DNA of 31,564 bases from Flavobacteriales bacterium UBA2619 (lineage in GTDB: Bacteria > Bacteroidota > Bacteroidia > Flavobacteriales_D > Sanyastnellaceae), in assembly GCA_002339135.1 (NCBI GenBank), contig DDJR01000012.1, forward strand, positions 1 to 31,564, in the 5' to 3' direction. A program made the position numbers and the translations under genes. Every line of letters begins with the position of its first letter. Position 1 is the stretch's first letter. The notes under the pieces were generated by a model. The model ran no database searches. It had not been told where the DNA came from and worked only from the letters and a program-made list of their open reading frames with translations. Positions 1 to 7,857 of the stretch are shown here, one piece after another.

Positions 1-200
1 CTTTCGAATTCAGCAAGTTTTTCTTGGAAAGCGTGAAGCTCTGTAGGACAAACAAAAGTGAAGTCTTTGGGGTAGAAAAAGAACATAACATACTTGTTGT
101 CAATATACTGCTCTAATGAGAAGTTGTCAACGATCTCTGTTCCGTTGAGTACTGCAGATGCAGTGAATTTGGGTGCCTGTTGGCCTACTAATACTGCCAT
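1..200 (-). CDS. 2-Cys peroxiredoxin (AhpC/TSA family), C-terminal part outside window
   Basis: Thiol peroxidase that reduces hydrogen peroxide and organic hydroperoxides in the cytoplasm. Only the first 66 codons lie in the window; the rest continues past position 1. Seen: the translation starts MAVLVGQQAPKFTASAV and reaches FFYPKDFTFVCPTELHAF, which is the peroxidatic-cysteine motif, with the catalytic Cys at residue 51. The FVCPTE form is typical of the Prx1/AhpC subgroup, whose resolving Cys lies near the C-terminus and cannot be checked here. The ATG at 200-198 is chosen because an exact TAnnTTTG box lies 27 bases upstream. It is divergent from the phosphatase gene, with an 81-base gap. 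Family assignment is firm; the precise subgroup is inferred. Confidence 0.93.
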   Translation of the reverse strand, partial: MAVLVGQQAPKFTASAVLNGTEIVDNFSLEQYIDNKYVMFFFYPKDFTFVCPTELHAFQEKLAEFE

Positions 201-227
201 GATAATGTTGTAATTTAAATTATGTCA

Positions 228-235
228 CAAAGATA
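228..235 (-). promoter_or_regulatory. -7 promoter box of the peroxiredoxin gene
   Basis: On the minus strand this reads TATCTTTG, an exact match to the Bacteroidota -7 consensus TAnnTTTG. The predicted transcription start is about 4 bases downstream, giving a leader of roughly 24 nt. I see no clear -33 TTTG at the usual 19-base spacing. Confidence 0.6.
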
Positions 236-244
236 ACTACTCCT

Positions 245-252
245 TATCTTCG
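245..252 (+). promoter_or_regulatory. Candidate -7 box (TTCG variant) of the ppx/gppA gene
   Basis: Reads TATCTTCG, one base from TAnnTTTG, 29 bases before the ATG at 282. The same TTCG variant recurs before other genes in this window. The 35-base footprint of this promoter would overlap that of the divergent peroxiredoxin promoter. Confidence 0.35.
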
Positions 253-281
253 ATGAATTGATTCTTTGATGAATATTGAAA

Positions 282-1169
282 ATGAAGTTTGCAGCTATAG
301 ATATAGGTACCAATGCCATAAGACTCTTAATTAAAGAGATCAAGGTTCATAAAGGTGAAATGAGTATTCGTAAAGTTAGTTTTACGAGAGTCTCTTTGAG
401 GTTGGGCGAAGATGTTTTCGAAACAGGGGAGATTTCTGATAAGAAAGCGAGAAACTTAGTCAAAGTACTGAGGGCTTTTTGGTATTTGATGGATGTTTAT
501 GAAATTGAGTGGTTTAAGGTCTGTGCTACGAGTGCAATGCGTGAAGCAAAAAACGTGGACTATGTTATTGGTTTGGTCAAGAAAGAGGCCAATATCTCCA
601 TCGAACTTATCGATGGTCAACAGGAAGCTGATTTAATTTTTAAAAATTTTAGCGTTGCCTCCTTTAAGACGAACTCAGACTATCTCTATATTGATGTAGG
701 TGGAGGATCTCTTGAGTTAACTTTAATCAGAAACGGAAAAAGATTGCGGGGTAAGTCATTTCAGATTGGAACACTAAGAGTCAATAAAGGTATGGTTCGT
801 GATGGAGAATGGGATGCTGTAGAGGAGTTTGTAAAGCACGATTCAGGCCTTGATGGCTCTGTTATGGCTATCGGTTCAGGAGGGAATATTAACAGGTTAC
901 AGCGCCTCATCTTGAACCCTAAAAATCAACCGATATCGATCTCAAAAATTGTGGGTATAACAGAAGTTTTAAGATCTCACAGTTTGCAAGAGCGAATAGA
1001 AAAATTTAGCTTAAAGCCAGACAGGGCTGATGTTATCGTAACGGCAGCAGAGATATATCTACGTGTGATGAAGCTTTCAGGTGCCCAGGAAATCATCGTT
1101 CCTAAAGTGGGTTTGAGCGATGGTATCATCTTAAATGTTCATGAAGAATACCAAGCTTCACTGCGCTAA
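282..1169 (+). CDS. Ppx/GppA family phosphatase (exopolyphosphatase / pppGpp phosphohydrolase)
   Basis: ASKHA-fold phosphatase of the Ppx/GppA family, which hydrolyses the terminal phosphate of inorganic polyphosphate and/or pppGpp. At 295 aa it has the two-lobed catalytic core only, with no C-terminal HD-like domain as in E. coli Ppx (about 510 aa). Seen: phosphate-1 loop AAIDIGTNAIRLLI (D7, G9, T10, N11), the conserved Glu of the EEAR-type motif at E115 (QQEADLIF), and the phosphate-2 loop YIDVGGGSLELT (D138-S143). An in-frame TTG lies at 276, but the ATG at 282 fits the family N-terminus better. The 3' end converges on the TlpA-like gene with an 8-base gap and no visible terminator. Substrate preference cannot be read from sequence. 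Confidence 0.9.
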   Translation: MKFAAIDIGTNAIRLLIKEIKVHKGEMSIRKVSFTRVSLRLGEDVFETGEISDKKARNLVKVLRAFWYLMDVYEIEWFKVCATSAMREAKNVDYVIGLVKKEANISIELIDGQQEADLIFKNFSVASFKTNSDYLYIDVGGGSLELTLIRNGKRLRGKSFQIGTLRVNKGMVRDGEWDAVEEFVKHDSGLDGSVMAIGSGGNINRLQRLILNPKNQPISISKIVGITEVLRSHSLQERIEKFSLKPDRADVIVTAAEIYLRVMKLSGAQEIIVPKVGLSDGIILNVHEEYQASLR

Positions 1170-1177
1170 TACAACTT

Positions 1178-2638
1178 TTACTTAAGGTTGCCGGACAGAT
1201 AAGTCTGCACTTCAAATATTCTCTTAGGCTTCAGGACGATCTCACCTTTGTTGTTAAGTAAGAAATAAGTAGGAGTAGCTGTAATCTTATAATCCTTTAC
1301 AATCGGGCTGTCCCATCCTTGAAGTTGGCTAACGTTTAAGTATTGCATGCCTTTTGTTTCAATCACATCAGTCCAGGTTTTTCTAGCTTGGTCTATCGAT
1401 ACTCCGATCGCCTCAAATCCTTTTCCTCCATATTTTGCATACAAGGGAATCAGAACAGGAATCTCTTGTTCACACTTGTGGCACCATGAAGCCCAAAACA
1501 TCACAAGAGTGTACTGGTTTTTTGCCGCGGTTTCCATCAAGTTTACCTTTCCTCCTTTGTACTCTTCAATGTTAAAATTAGGTGGTGTCTTTCCAACTTG
1601 AAGATTTATAATTCCCTGAGCTCGTGAACGAATAACATCACTTAGGTCTGCACCGCAATCTTCGTCAAAAATGTAGTTGTCCAAGATATATTGGCAGATG
1701 TCCTCTTTTCCTGTATTGTAGAATCCGTCAAGCATTGCATAGAGTGCACTCTCAAGTGTTTTGGGGTTGGGTTCGAAGTGTGCTTTGATGATGTCAATGC
1801 AAGCTAGGAACCCACTGTCCTCACCCTTGCTAAACTTCACCATCATGCCTTGAATACGATCACTAATGGCCATAGTGTGTATGATGCTGTTGTCTAGTGG
1901 GTCAATATCTTCGAAATATCTCCCTTGCGAGTTAGGATACATTGGGTTTTTCCAAGAAATGAGCTTCGCGAAATAAGTGCCACTGTAGGTATCCATCATC
2001 TCGTGTTGAGTTTGGACAAGTTCAAGCTCTTTCCCTTTAATTTGTTCCTCAATTCTTGAGCGATAAGGGCTGTCTTTCATGCCCTTCCTCAGATTCTTTA
2101 TTTCACTTTTATTTCGGTTATCAAGAGCGACATACTTTAGCCATGCAGTGTTCTCTCTAGAATTAAGAGATGTTTTGTTGCCTGTTAGTCTGCTAGATTT
2201 GAAATCGATTGTAATATCACTTTCATCGGGGTTCAGAATGATCTGTGTTTTGTTATTTGCTTTCCCGTTTAGAACCAATTCGTATACACCTCGACTTACT
2301 TCAAGATTCTTAAAATCGTACCTACCTCCTTTAACTTCAGAACTGTCTAGAAGGGCTTGATTCCTTGCCTCAGTTTCGTAGATGTAAATCTTTGATCCTT
2401 GAGCTGCAGCTATGGTTCCGTGGAGTCTTACCGCTCCTGTTTTATCACCTTTATTTTGATCGTTGGTTCCATTTTTATATCTGGGAGATACAGAATCAGT
2501 TTGAACCAAAGGAGCTGAATCGTTTGACGCTACAATTTTAGCAGGTGCTGTTTTATTTGTAACAGGAGTTGGAGCGCTTTCAGAACAAGCAGATAGCACA
2601 ATAAGAATTGTGCTTGCGATAAAGGTCATGGGTTTCAT
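1178..2638 (-). CDS. DUF4369 + TlpA-like thioredoxin-domain lipoprotein
   Basis: Predicted membrane-anchored thiol-disulfide oxidoreductase of the TlpA/ResA type, 486 aa. Seen: signal sequence from MKPMTFIAS ending in lipobox VLSAC, with lipidated C18; a Ser/Thr/Ala-rich linker; a beta-rich DUF4369-like region at about 70-165 (VRLHGTIAAAQGSKIYIYE); a helical middle; and a C-terminal thioredoxin fold with active site WCHKC (C386, C389), followed by FEAIGVSID and the cis-proline segment ITATPTYFLL. An upstream TTG at 2662 would add eight residues; the ATG at 2638 gives a cleaner signal peptide. Such Bacteroidota proteins probably act in periplasmic redox homeostasis or cytochrome c maturation, but the substrate is unknown. 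The closest paralogue in the window is the CxxC-less protein at 22658. Confidence 0.88.
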   Translation of the reverse strand: MKPMTFIASTILIVLSACSESAPTPVTNKTAPAKIVASNDSAPLVQTDSVSPRYKNGTNDQNKGDKTGAVRLHGTIAAAQGSKIYIYETEARNQALLDSSEVKGGRYDFKNLEVSRGVYELVLNGKANNKTQIILNPDESDITIDFKSSRLTGNKTSLNSRENTAWLKYVALDNRNKSEIKNLRKGMKDSPYRSRIEEQIKGKELELVQTQHEMMDTYSGTYFAKLISWKNPMYPNSQGRYFEDIDPLDNSIIHTMAISDRIQGMMVKFSKGEDSGFLACIDIIKAHFEPNPKTLESALYAMLDGFYNTGKEDICQYILDNYIFDEDCGADLSDVIRSRAQGIINLQVGKTPPNFNIEEYKGGKVNLMETAAKNQYTLVMFWASWCHKCEQEIPVLIPLYAKYGGKGFEAIGVSIDQARKTWTDVIETKGMQYLNVSQLQGWDSPIVKDYKITATPTYFLLNNKGEIVLKPKRIFEVQTYLSGNLK

Positions 2639-2694
2639 TTTACGAATATTATTCTTTGCCAATTATAAAGCGTAAGATACAATTTAGATTTTAA

Positions 2695-4866
2695 TTACTT
2701 GTTAAAGGAACTTCCACTAGGCTTAGAGCTAGGCTTTGTGCTTGCTCCTCCACCTTTAAACTTGTTGTTTTTGAAACCTCCTTTTTTTTGTCCTTCACTT
2801 TTAAAACCACCTCGGCTTTGGTTTTCACCTCCACTTCGGTTCTCGCGATATCCACCAGTGCTTGAGCCACGGTTGTCTCTGTCTCCACCTGTGCTTGAGC
2901 CTCTATTGTCTCTATCTCCTCCTCGGCTAGCGCCATATCCACCACCGCTGCCGCTGCTTCTGTTGTCTCTGTCACCTCCTCGGCTTGCACCATATCCACC
3001 TCCGCTGCTTCGGTTGTCTCCACCTCCGCTACTTCGGTTGTCTCTATCGCCACCACGGCTTCCGCCATATCCGCTTCCGCTGCTTCGGTTGTCTCCACCA
3101 CCGCTGCTTCGGTTGTCTCTATCACCACCTCTGTTTGTTCCATATCCACCACCGCCGCCAGTGCTTCTGTTGTCTCTATCGCCACCACCTCTGTTTGCGC
3201 CATATCCACCTCCGCCGCCACTGCTTCTGCTGTCTCTATCGCCACCACCTCTGTTTGCGCTATATCCACTACCGCTGCCACTGCTTCTGTTGTCTCTGTC
3301 ACCACCTCGGTTAGCGCCATATCCACCACCGCTACCACTGCCTCTGTTATCTCTGTCACCACCTCGGCTAGCGCCATATCCACCTCCGCCGCCGCCGCTG
3401 CGATTATCTCTGTCACCTCCATTGTTGCTAGGGGGGCCGAATGAAGAGCTTCTAGATCTTTCGTTGCGATTGTCACCACCGGAGTTTGATCTTGGACTTC
3501 TTTCGTCTCTTCCACCTCTGCTATCTCTGTCAGAGTTGCGGAAACCACCACCGCTACTTCCACCACTTCTTGCTCCACCACTTCGGGAACTTCCACCGTA
3601 ACCACGACCTCCTCCTCCGCCGCTTCCACCACCGTAACCACGACCTCCGCCGCCGCCACTTCCGCGATTTCTACTTTTTTTACCGCCACCACCTTTGGGC
3701 ATAACCATACCCACTGGGTCCATCGCCATGTTAAAAGGTTGGTCGGTTATTAGCTCAACTTCTTTTCCTATTAGTTTTTGAATACCTCTCAGGTGATTTC
3801 TTTCTTCACCTTCATTACAGAATGAAACTGCTGTTCCTTCTCTTCCTGCTCTTCCTGTCCGTCCAATTCGGTGAACATAACTTTCTGCGAGGTTAGGAAG
3901 TTCAAAGTTTATCACATGGCTTAAATCGTCAACGTCAATTCCACGCGAAGCGATATCCGTAGCTACTAGAACCCTTACTTTTCCTTTTTTAAATCTGTTG
4001 AGAGCTTTTTCTCGAGCTGGTTGAGATTTGTTTCCGTGAATCGCTTCTGCTTGGATGTTGTTGTTTTGTAAGTGTCGAACAACTTTGTCAGCGCCAAACT
4101 TAGTTCTTGTAAATACAAGAGCATTTATGATCTCATCTGTTTCAAGGATGTGAACAAGCAGATCTTTTTTGTCGTTTTGTCGAACGTAGTATACTTTTTG
4201 ATCAACTGTTTCAGCAGCTGAGCTTTCAGCCGCGATTTGAACACGAATTGGATCTTTTAAAATTGTTGAAGAGAGCTCTCTGATATTTGGAGGCATTGTT
4301 GCCGAAAAGAAAAGCGTCTGCCTGTCGTTAGGCGTCTGCTTGATGATCTTTTTAATATCGTGGATGAATCCCATGTCGAGCATGGTGTCAGCTTCATCAA
4401 GAACTAAAAACTCAACATCTTGTAGCCGGATGTGACCTTGATTGCACAAATCTAGCAGACGGCCTGGTGTTGCTATGAGGATGTCGACACCTCTTCTCAG
4501 CGCATCAACTTGTCTTCGCTGTGGAATTCCACCGAAGACTACAGTGGATCTCAAGCTAGAATTTTTACAGTAATTGCGGACGTTTTCGTCAATTTGTGAT
4601 GCCAACTCACGCGTTGGAGTTAGGATTAGAGCACGAATTGGCTTTGAGCGGCCTTCTGTTTTTGATGGACGCGAAGCGAGAATGTGTACGATTGGAAGTG
4701 AGAATGCAGCGGTTTTACCTGTGCCAGTCTGTGCACTACCGAGAATATCTTTACCTTCTAAAACGTGTGGAATTGCTTGCTCCTGTATCGGAGTCGGATT
4801 TTCGTAGCCGAGTGGTTGTAAAGCAGAAAGTACTACTTCATTTAACCCTAGATCTTTAAAAGACAT
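2695..4866 (-). CDS. DEAD-box ATP-dependent RNA helicase with long Gly/Arg repeat tail
   Basis: RNA-dependent ATPase that remodels RNA or RNPs, as in ribosome assembly, mRNA decay or cold adaptation. Seen in order: Q motif (F3, TPIQEQ 25-30), motif I AQTGTGKT 45-52, Ia PTRELA, Ib TPGR, motif II DEAD 157-160, motif III SAT 188-190, and motif VI HRIGRTGR 332-339. The core resembles the RhlE type. From about residue 391 to 723 the protein is an extended Gly/Arg/Ser/Asp tail with about ten GGDRDNR-type units. It has no folded domain and probably binds RNA or drives condensation, as RGG tails do. The tail is nearly half of the protein. The gene is monocistronic and preceded by a leader of about 100 nt with a hairpin, unlike its neighbours. 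Confidence 0.95.
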   Translation of the reverse strand: MSFKDLGLNEVVLSALQPLGYENPTPIQEQAIPHVLEGKDILGSAQTGTGKTAAFSLPIVHILASRPSKTEGRSKPIRALILTPTRELASQIDENVRNYCKNSSLRSTVVFGGIPQRRQVDALRRGVDILIATPGRLLDLCNQGHIRLQDVEFLVLDEADTMLDMGFIHDIKKIIKQTPNDRQTLFFSATMPPNIRELSSTILKDPIRVQIAAESSAAETVDQKVYYVRQNDKKDLLVHILETDEIINALVFTRTKFGADKVVRHLQNNNIQAEAIHGNKSQPAREKALNRFKKGKVRVLVATDIASRGIDVDDLSHVINFELPNLAESYVHRIGRTGRAGREGTAVSFCNEGEERNHLRGIQKLIGKEVELITDQPFNMAMDPVGMVMPKGGGGKKSRNRGSGGGGGRGYGGGSGGGGGRGYGGSSRSGGARSGGSSGGGFRNSDRDSRGGRDERSPRSNSGGDNRNERSRSSSFGPPSNNGGDRDNRSGGGGGGYGASRGGDRDNRGSGSGGGYGANRGGDRDNRSSGSGSGYSANRGGGDRDSRSSGGGGGYGANRGGGDRDNRSTGGGGGYGTNRGGDRDNRSSGGGDNRSSGSGYGGSRGGDRDNRSSGGGDNRSSGGGYGASRGGDRDNRSSGSGGGYGASRGGDRDNRGSSTGGDRDNRGSSTGGYRENRSGGENQSRGGFKSEGQKKGGFKNNKFKGGGASTKPSSKPSGSSFNK
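2838..3425 (-). repeat. Tandem coding repeats in the helicase tail (GGDRDNR units)
   Basis: Imperfect in-frame tandem repeats, mostly 57-60 bases long (19-20 residues), plus two longer units containing a second GGGDNRSSG and two short ones. The consensus is GGDRDNRSSGGGGGYGANR. About ten GGDRDNR/GGDRDSR units and one GGYRENR can be counted. Because units are multiples of three and stop-free, long open frames appear in other frames and on the other strand; these are not genes. Such tracts are prone to copy-number change by slippage. Confidence 0.9.
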
Positions 4867-4927
4867 ATAGAAAAACTTTATCTCGCACGAAAACGTGTAC
4901 GAAGAACGTGCCGAGTCAGAATGAGGC

Positions 4928-4952
4928 GCGTGCCGAAACGGCTAAAGCACGC
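4928..4952 (-). promoter_or_regulatory. Hairpin in the helicase mRNA leader
   Basis: GCGTGC (4928-4933) and GCACGC (4947-4952) are inverted repeats. Within them GCCG-AAA-CGGC forms an inner stem, so the transcript can fold into a GC-rich stem-loop with a small bulge. It lies 62-86 bases before the helicase start. A smaller CACG-AAAA-CGTG inverted repeat is at 4886-4897. The region is visibly more GC-rich than its surroundings. This could be a cold-responsive or autoregulatory leader; the function is inferred. Confidence 0.4.
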
Positions 4953-4973
4953 ATGCGAAATTTTTACGCGGTG

Positions 4974-4981
4974 CAAAACTA
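4974..4981 (-). promoter_or_regulatory. -7 promoter box of the DEAD-box helicase gene
   Basis: On the minus strand this reads TAGTTTTG, an exact TAnnTTTG match. It predicts a start near 4969 and so a 5' leader of about 100 nt, much longer than for the other genes here. The next gene on the same strand (desaturase) ends only 56 bases upstream. Confidence 0.55.
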
Positions 4982-5036
4982 CGACTTTTATTTTAATTGT
5001 ATCGCTAACAATAAAATAAGTCGAAATGTGTGGTGT

Positions 5037-6128
5037 TTATTGACTGCTTCTACCTAAGTTTTTTAGAGTAGTAGTGTGCAGTGCAAGAGCATCTCCAAAG
5101 GTCATTTCACCCCTGTAATTCATGTCGAATTCCGTTGCTGTTTTCTTTACAATCTCAGATAAAGCTTTGTAATGAACGTGGCAAATGTTGGGAAACAGGT
5201 GGTGTTCAATCTGAAAGTTCAGTCCTCCGCATAGGTAAGTTAGGACTTTGTTGTTCATTCCGAAATTAGCAGCTGCCTGAAATTGGTGCTCGAGTCTTGT
5301 AGAATCAAGTTTAAGACCTTCGCCACCAACTTTGGGGAACGAATTGTGCTCCATGACATGAGCAGGTTGGAAGATAATTGCCATCAGGAACCCTGCTACA
5401 GCATGCATCACCATCCACCCAAGGACCACGAAATACCATGGTAGACCGCTGAAAATCATCGGTAAAACGAGTGAATAAGTGAAGTAGATGGATTTTGTCC
5501 AAAGCATGTGGAAGAACAAGCTCTTTGTACTTCTGCCTGTTGTCTTGATTAAATCTTTCTTGTGGTACCTAGATAGAGCCATCCAATCTTTAGGGAGCAT
5601 CCAAAAAATAGTCATCAATGAATAGAAGAACCAAGCATAAATATGTTGAAATCTGTGAATTTTATAAAGTGGCTTGTTGGGATTAAACCTGAGAACGGGT
5701 GCTGGATCAATGTCTTCGTCTAGTCCGTCTATGTTTGTAAAAGTGTGATGTAAAACGTTGTGCTGTATGATCCACATCTCTGCATTTCCACCTACAAGGT
5801 CAACAGTACGTCCCATCATCTTGTTTATCCAGGATTTGTTGCTGTATGCATTGTGATTCCCATCATGCATAATGTTTAATCCAATTCCAGCTAGGCCAAA
5901 TCCCATAAGGACTTCTGCAACCCAAAAGGCTCCTGCTTCCAGTCCGCCAAACGTGAAGATTGCCCAAGGGACGAAATACAACGCGAGCATAATAAATGTT
6001 TTTAAATACATCTGAAATCCTCCATATTTATTTTTACCGGTCTCAGTGAAATATTGATCAACGCGTTGACGCAAGACTTTTCCAAACCCAGAGTTGTCGC
6101 TGGCAAATTTTACAATAGGTAGCTTCAT
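5037..6128 (-). CDS. Membrane fatty acid desaturase (acyl-lipid/linoleoyl-CoA desaturase-like)
   Basis: Integral-membrane di-iron desaturase that inserts double bonds in fatty acyl chains, relevant to membrane fluidity. It has 363 aa. Seen: the three histidine boxes HDGNH (88-92), HNVLHH (123-128) and QIEHH (306-310), plus an additional QPAHVMEHN segment near 254-262 and hydrophobic stretches at about 45-63, 68-87, 165-178, 213-228 and 232-252. The third box with Gln in place of the first His is characteristic of front-end (delta-5/delta-6 type) desaturases of the COG3239 group, but the N-terminal cytochrome b5 domain common in eukaryotic front-end enzymes is absent, so electrons must come from a separate ferredoxin or cytochrome. 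An exact -7 box lies 43 bases upstream. Regiospecificity cannot be assigned. Confidence 0.92.
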   Translation of the reverse strand: MKLPIVKFASDNSGFGKVLRQRVDQYFTETGKNKYGGFQMYLKTFIMLALYFVPWAIFTFGGLEAGAFWVAEVLMGFGLAGIGLNIMHDGNHNAYSNKSWINKMMGRTVDLVGGNAEMWIIQHNVLHHTFTNIDGLDEDIDPAPVLRFNPNKPLYKIHRFQHIYAWFFYSLMTIFWMLPKDWMALSRYHKKDLIKTTGRSTKSLFFHMLWTKSIYFTYSLVLPMIFSGLPWYFVVLGWMVMHAVAGFLMAIIFQPAHVMEHNSFPKVGGEGLKLDSTRLEHQFQAAANFGMNNKVLTYLCGGLNFQIEHHLFPNICHVHYKALSEIVKKTATEFDMNYRGEMTFGDALALHTTTLKNLGRSSQ

Positions 6129-6171
6129 GGTCTCAATTTTTGCTTTAATAATTTAAAAGCACAATGAAGCG

Positions 6172-6179
6172 CAAATCTA
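6172..6179 (-). promoter_or_regulatory. -7 promoter box of the desaturase gene
   Basis: The minus strand reads TAGATTTG, an exact TAnnTTTG match, predicting a leader of about 39 nt. It lies in the 126-base gap after the upstream permease gene, so the desaturase probably has its own transcript. Confidence 0.55.
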
Positions 6180-6254
6180 CTCAACATTCCTTGATGCTCA
6201 GTCCTCTTATTATCAATTTTACTACACTTAAAATGTTAAATAAGCTGAATATTT

Positions 6255-7499
6255 TCAAACTCTTCCAAGTGCGGTTATTGGGTCAAGTTTAGCTGCTTTT
6301 GATGCAGGATAGTAGCCGCTGGCTAAACTTGTAATCATGCAAAGAGTCATTCCAACTCCAATCCAGCCCCATGGCACTACAAATGGCGTGTCAAATACAG
6401 ATGCAATAACATTACCTATGCCGAGGCCGGCAGTTATGCCAACAATCCCACCGATTTGGCCTATGATAATCACTTCAACAAGAAACTGTGTGCGAATCGC
6501 TCTAGCACTGGCACCCAAGGATTTACGTGTGCCGATTTCACGAGTCCTCTCAGAGACGGAGACGAGCATGATGTTCATGAGCCCTATGCCTGCTCCGAAT
6601 AGAGTTATGATTCCGATTACAGCGGCAGCAATGGTAATTCCGGAAGTCGCTTCTAACAGCGTGTCAACAAGTGAATTGCTCTTGCTTATGTTGAAAGAGC
6701 TTGGTGCTCCAGGTTGATCGCCTCGGACCATTCTAAATGCTCCTGTAGCGAAGTCTGTTGACTTCTCAATGTTTTCAGCCTTTGCCACGGAGCATGTAAT
6801 GGTGTAACTTCTATTCACATCTGAGAATTGTCTTCTCACAGCTGTTGTGGAGATTAGACACTGGTTGTCTTGTGACATCCCGAAACTGGCTCCTCTAGAC
6901 TCCAGAACTCCGATGACTGTATACCTTGAGCCAGATAACAAAAGGTTTGACCCCACGACTTGCTCCCAAGGTTCGAATAATTTCTGTTCTATGTTAGAAC
7001 CGATAATAATGAGTGGAGTGCCATCTTCACACTCGGAGTTAGAGAAGCCTCTCCCTTGTGACAAAGGAATATTTGAAACGTCTAAATAGTTGCCGTCAAT
7101 TCCTAAGATTTGAATATTGGGGTCTGTTCTCTTTGCGTTTCTTCCTAAGATTGCGTTTCCAGATGCGAATATCGAAGAGGTGACTAGCAAGTCTGAGGAT
7201 GCAAGTTTGGAGAACTGAATGGCTTGTCTAAAAGTAATAGGTTTGGATGGAGCGGGACGCTGGCCTCTGAAGAATCCGGAATTACGTTTTGGATTTATTG
7301 TGAAATAATCAGTTCCAAGGGAGGAGAACTCGACACGGATGTTTTCCTTGAGGGATTCGGTTGCCGTAACCATTGCAATCAAAGCCATGATGCCAATTCC
7401 GATAATGCCAACAGTCAGAGTAGTACGTAATGCCTGTCCACGTATGGAGCCAATTGCAACATTGATTTGCTCATGAATCAAAGTTCGGGAAGTGTTCAT
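6255..7499 (-). CDS. ABC transporter permease, MacB/FtsX family
   Basis: Membrane subunit of a MacB-type ABC exporter or mechanotransmission system, 414 aa. Seen: a short amphipathic N-terminus, TM1 around residues 24-48 (TTLTVGIIGIGIMALIAMVTA), a large periplasmic MacB-PCD-like domain (about 50-285), then a C-terminal FtsX domain with three hydrophobic segments and the conserved ERTREIGTRKSLGA cytoplasmic motif. No cognate ATPase is adjacent; it must be encoded elsewhere. An ATG at 7514 would add five residues, but a TACATTCG box abuts that codon and sits 4 bases before the ATG at 7499, so the latter is preferred. Substrate unknown. Confidence 0.88.
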   Translation of the reverse strand: MNTSRTLIHEQINVAIGSIRGQALRTTLTVGIIGIGIMALIAMVTATESLKENIRVEFSSLGTDYFTINPKRNSGFFRGQRPAPSKPITFRQAIQFSKLASSDLLVTSSIFASGNAILGRNAKRTDPNIQILGIDGNYLDVSNIPLSQGRGFSNSECEDGTPLIIIGSNIEQKLFEPWEQVVGSNLLLSGSRYTVIGVLESRGASFGMSQDNQCLISTTAVRRQFSDVNRSYTITCSVAKAENIEKSTDFATGAFRMVRGDQPGAPSSFNISKSNSLVDTLLEATSGITIAAAVIGIITLFGAGIGLMNIMLVSVSERTREIGTRKSLGASARAIRTQFLVEVIIIGQIGGIVGITAGLGIGNVIASVFDTPFVVPWGWIGVGMTLCMITSLASGYYPASKAAKLDPITALGRV

Positions 7500-7503
7500 G
7501 ACT

Positions 7504-7511
7504 CGAATGTA
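7504..7511 (-). promoter_or_regulatory. Candidate -7 box (TTCG variant) of the permease gene
   Basis: The minus strand reads TACATTCG then four bases and ATG. It differs by one base from TAnnTTTG. The layout copies that of pyrE (TACATTTG, four bases, ATG) and would give an almost leaderless mRNA. Confidence 0.35.
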
Positions 7512-7813
7512 CATTGCGAACTTCTAAAATCAGATACAAAAGCTTATGAGTTTGGCTCGTTGTGTTTTTTAACAATGCGGAAAAATAAAACCTCCAACGA
7601 AAGATGAGTCTCAAACAAAGAGTTGAAAGAAACAGCACCACATCAAACCCTCGATTTCTTTTGATGGATGACTCTAAAATACGTTTTGGTTTAAGAACCA
7701 TGTCTAACCTCTTTGTAGATTATATAACCTCCTATCTAAATTACAGGACTGAAATCAATCAGGAAATTAGGGGGAATGGGTGGTCAGCATCTCAACCCTA
7801 CCTTTATCTGTCT

Positions 7814-7821
7814 TATCTTTG
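7814..7821 (+). promoter_or_regulatory. -7 promoter box of acnB
   Basis: Reads TATCTTTG, an exact TAnnTTTG match, 36 bases before the ATG at 7858. The predicted leader is about 32 nt. It argues against a start further upstream in the same open frame, because codons back to 7780 would lie upstream of or inside the promoter. Confidence 0.55.
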
Positions 7822-7857
7822 CAACAACTTCTTTTATTGGACAACGTGATCAAAAGC

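Larger units (their letters stand above)
7500..7857. other. Gene-free divergent intergenic region
   Basis: 358 bases between the divergent permease and acnB genes. It contains the candidate permease -7 box at its left end and the acnB -7 box near its right end. Short open frames cross it on both strands (for example 7604-7849 plus), but they show no recognisable domain, signal peptide or family resemblance. I see no tRNA, repeat or strong hairpin. The middle part, about 7540-7800, holds nothing I can assign. Confidence 0.6.

Noticed and set aside
2838..3425. Possible CRISPR-like or satellite array
   Set aside because: The repeat is in frame, translates to GGDRDNR units inside the helicase, and has no unique spacers of constant length.
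2699..3601. 300-codon Leu/Pro/Ser-rich open frame on the plus strand
   Set aside because: Antisense reading of the same repeats; no independent start signal or family resemblance.
2691..3692. 333-codon open frame on the minus strand, Val/Glu/Ala/Thr-rich
   Set aside because: It is an alternate frame of the helicase repeat tail; low complexity and stop-free only because of the repeat composition.
7604..7849. 81-codon open frame in the gap before acnB
   Set aside because: No domain, no promoter box placed for it, and it overlaps the acnB promoter; treated as non-coding.
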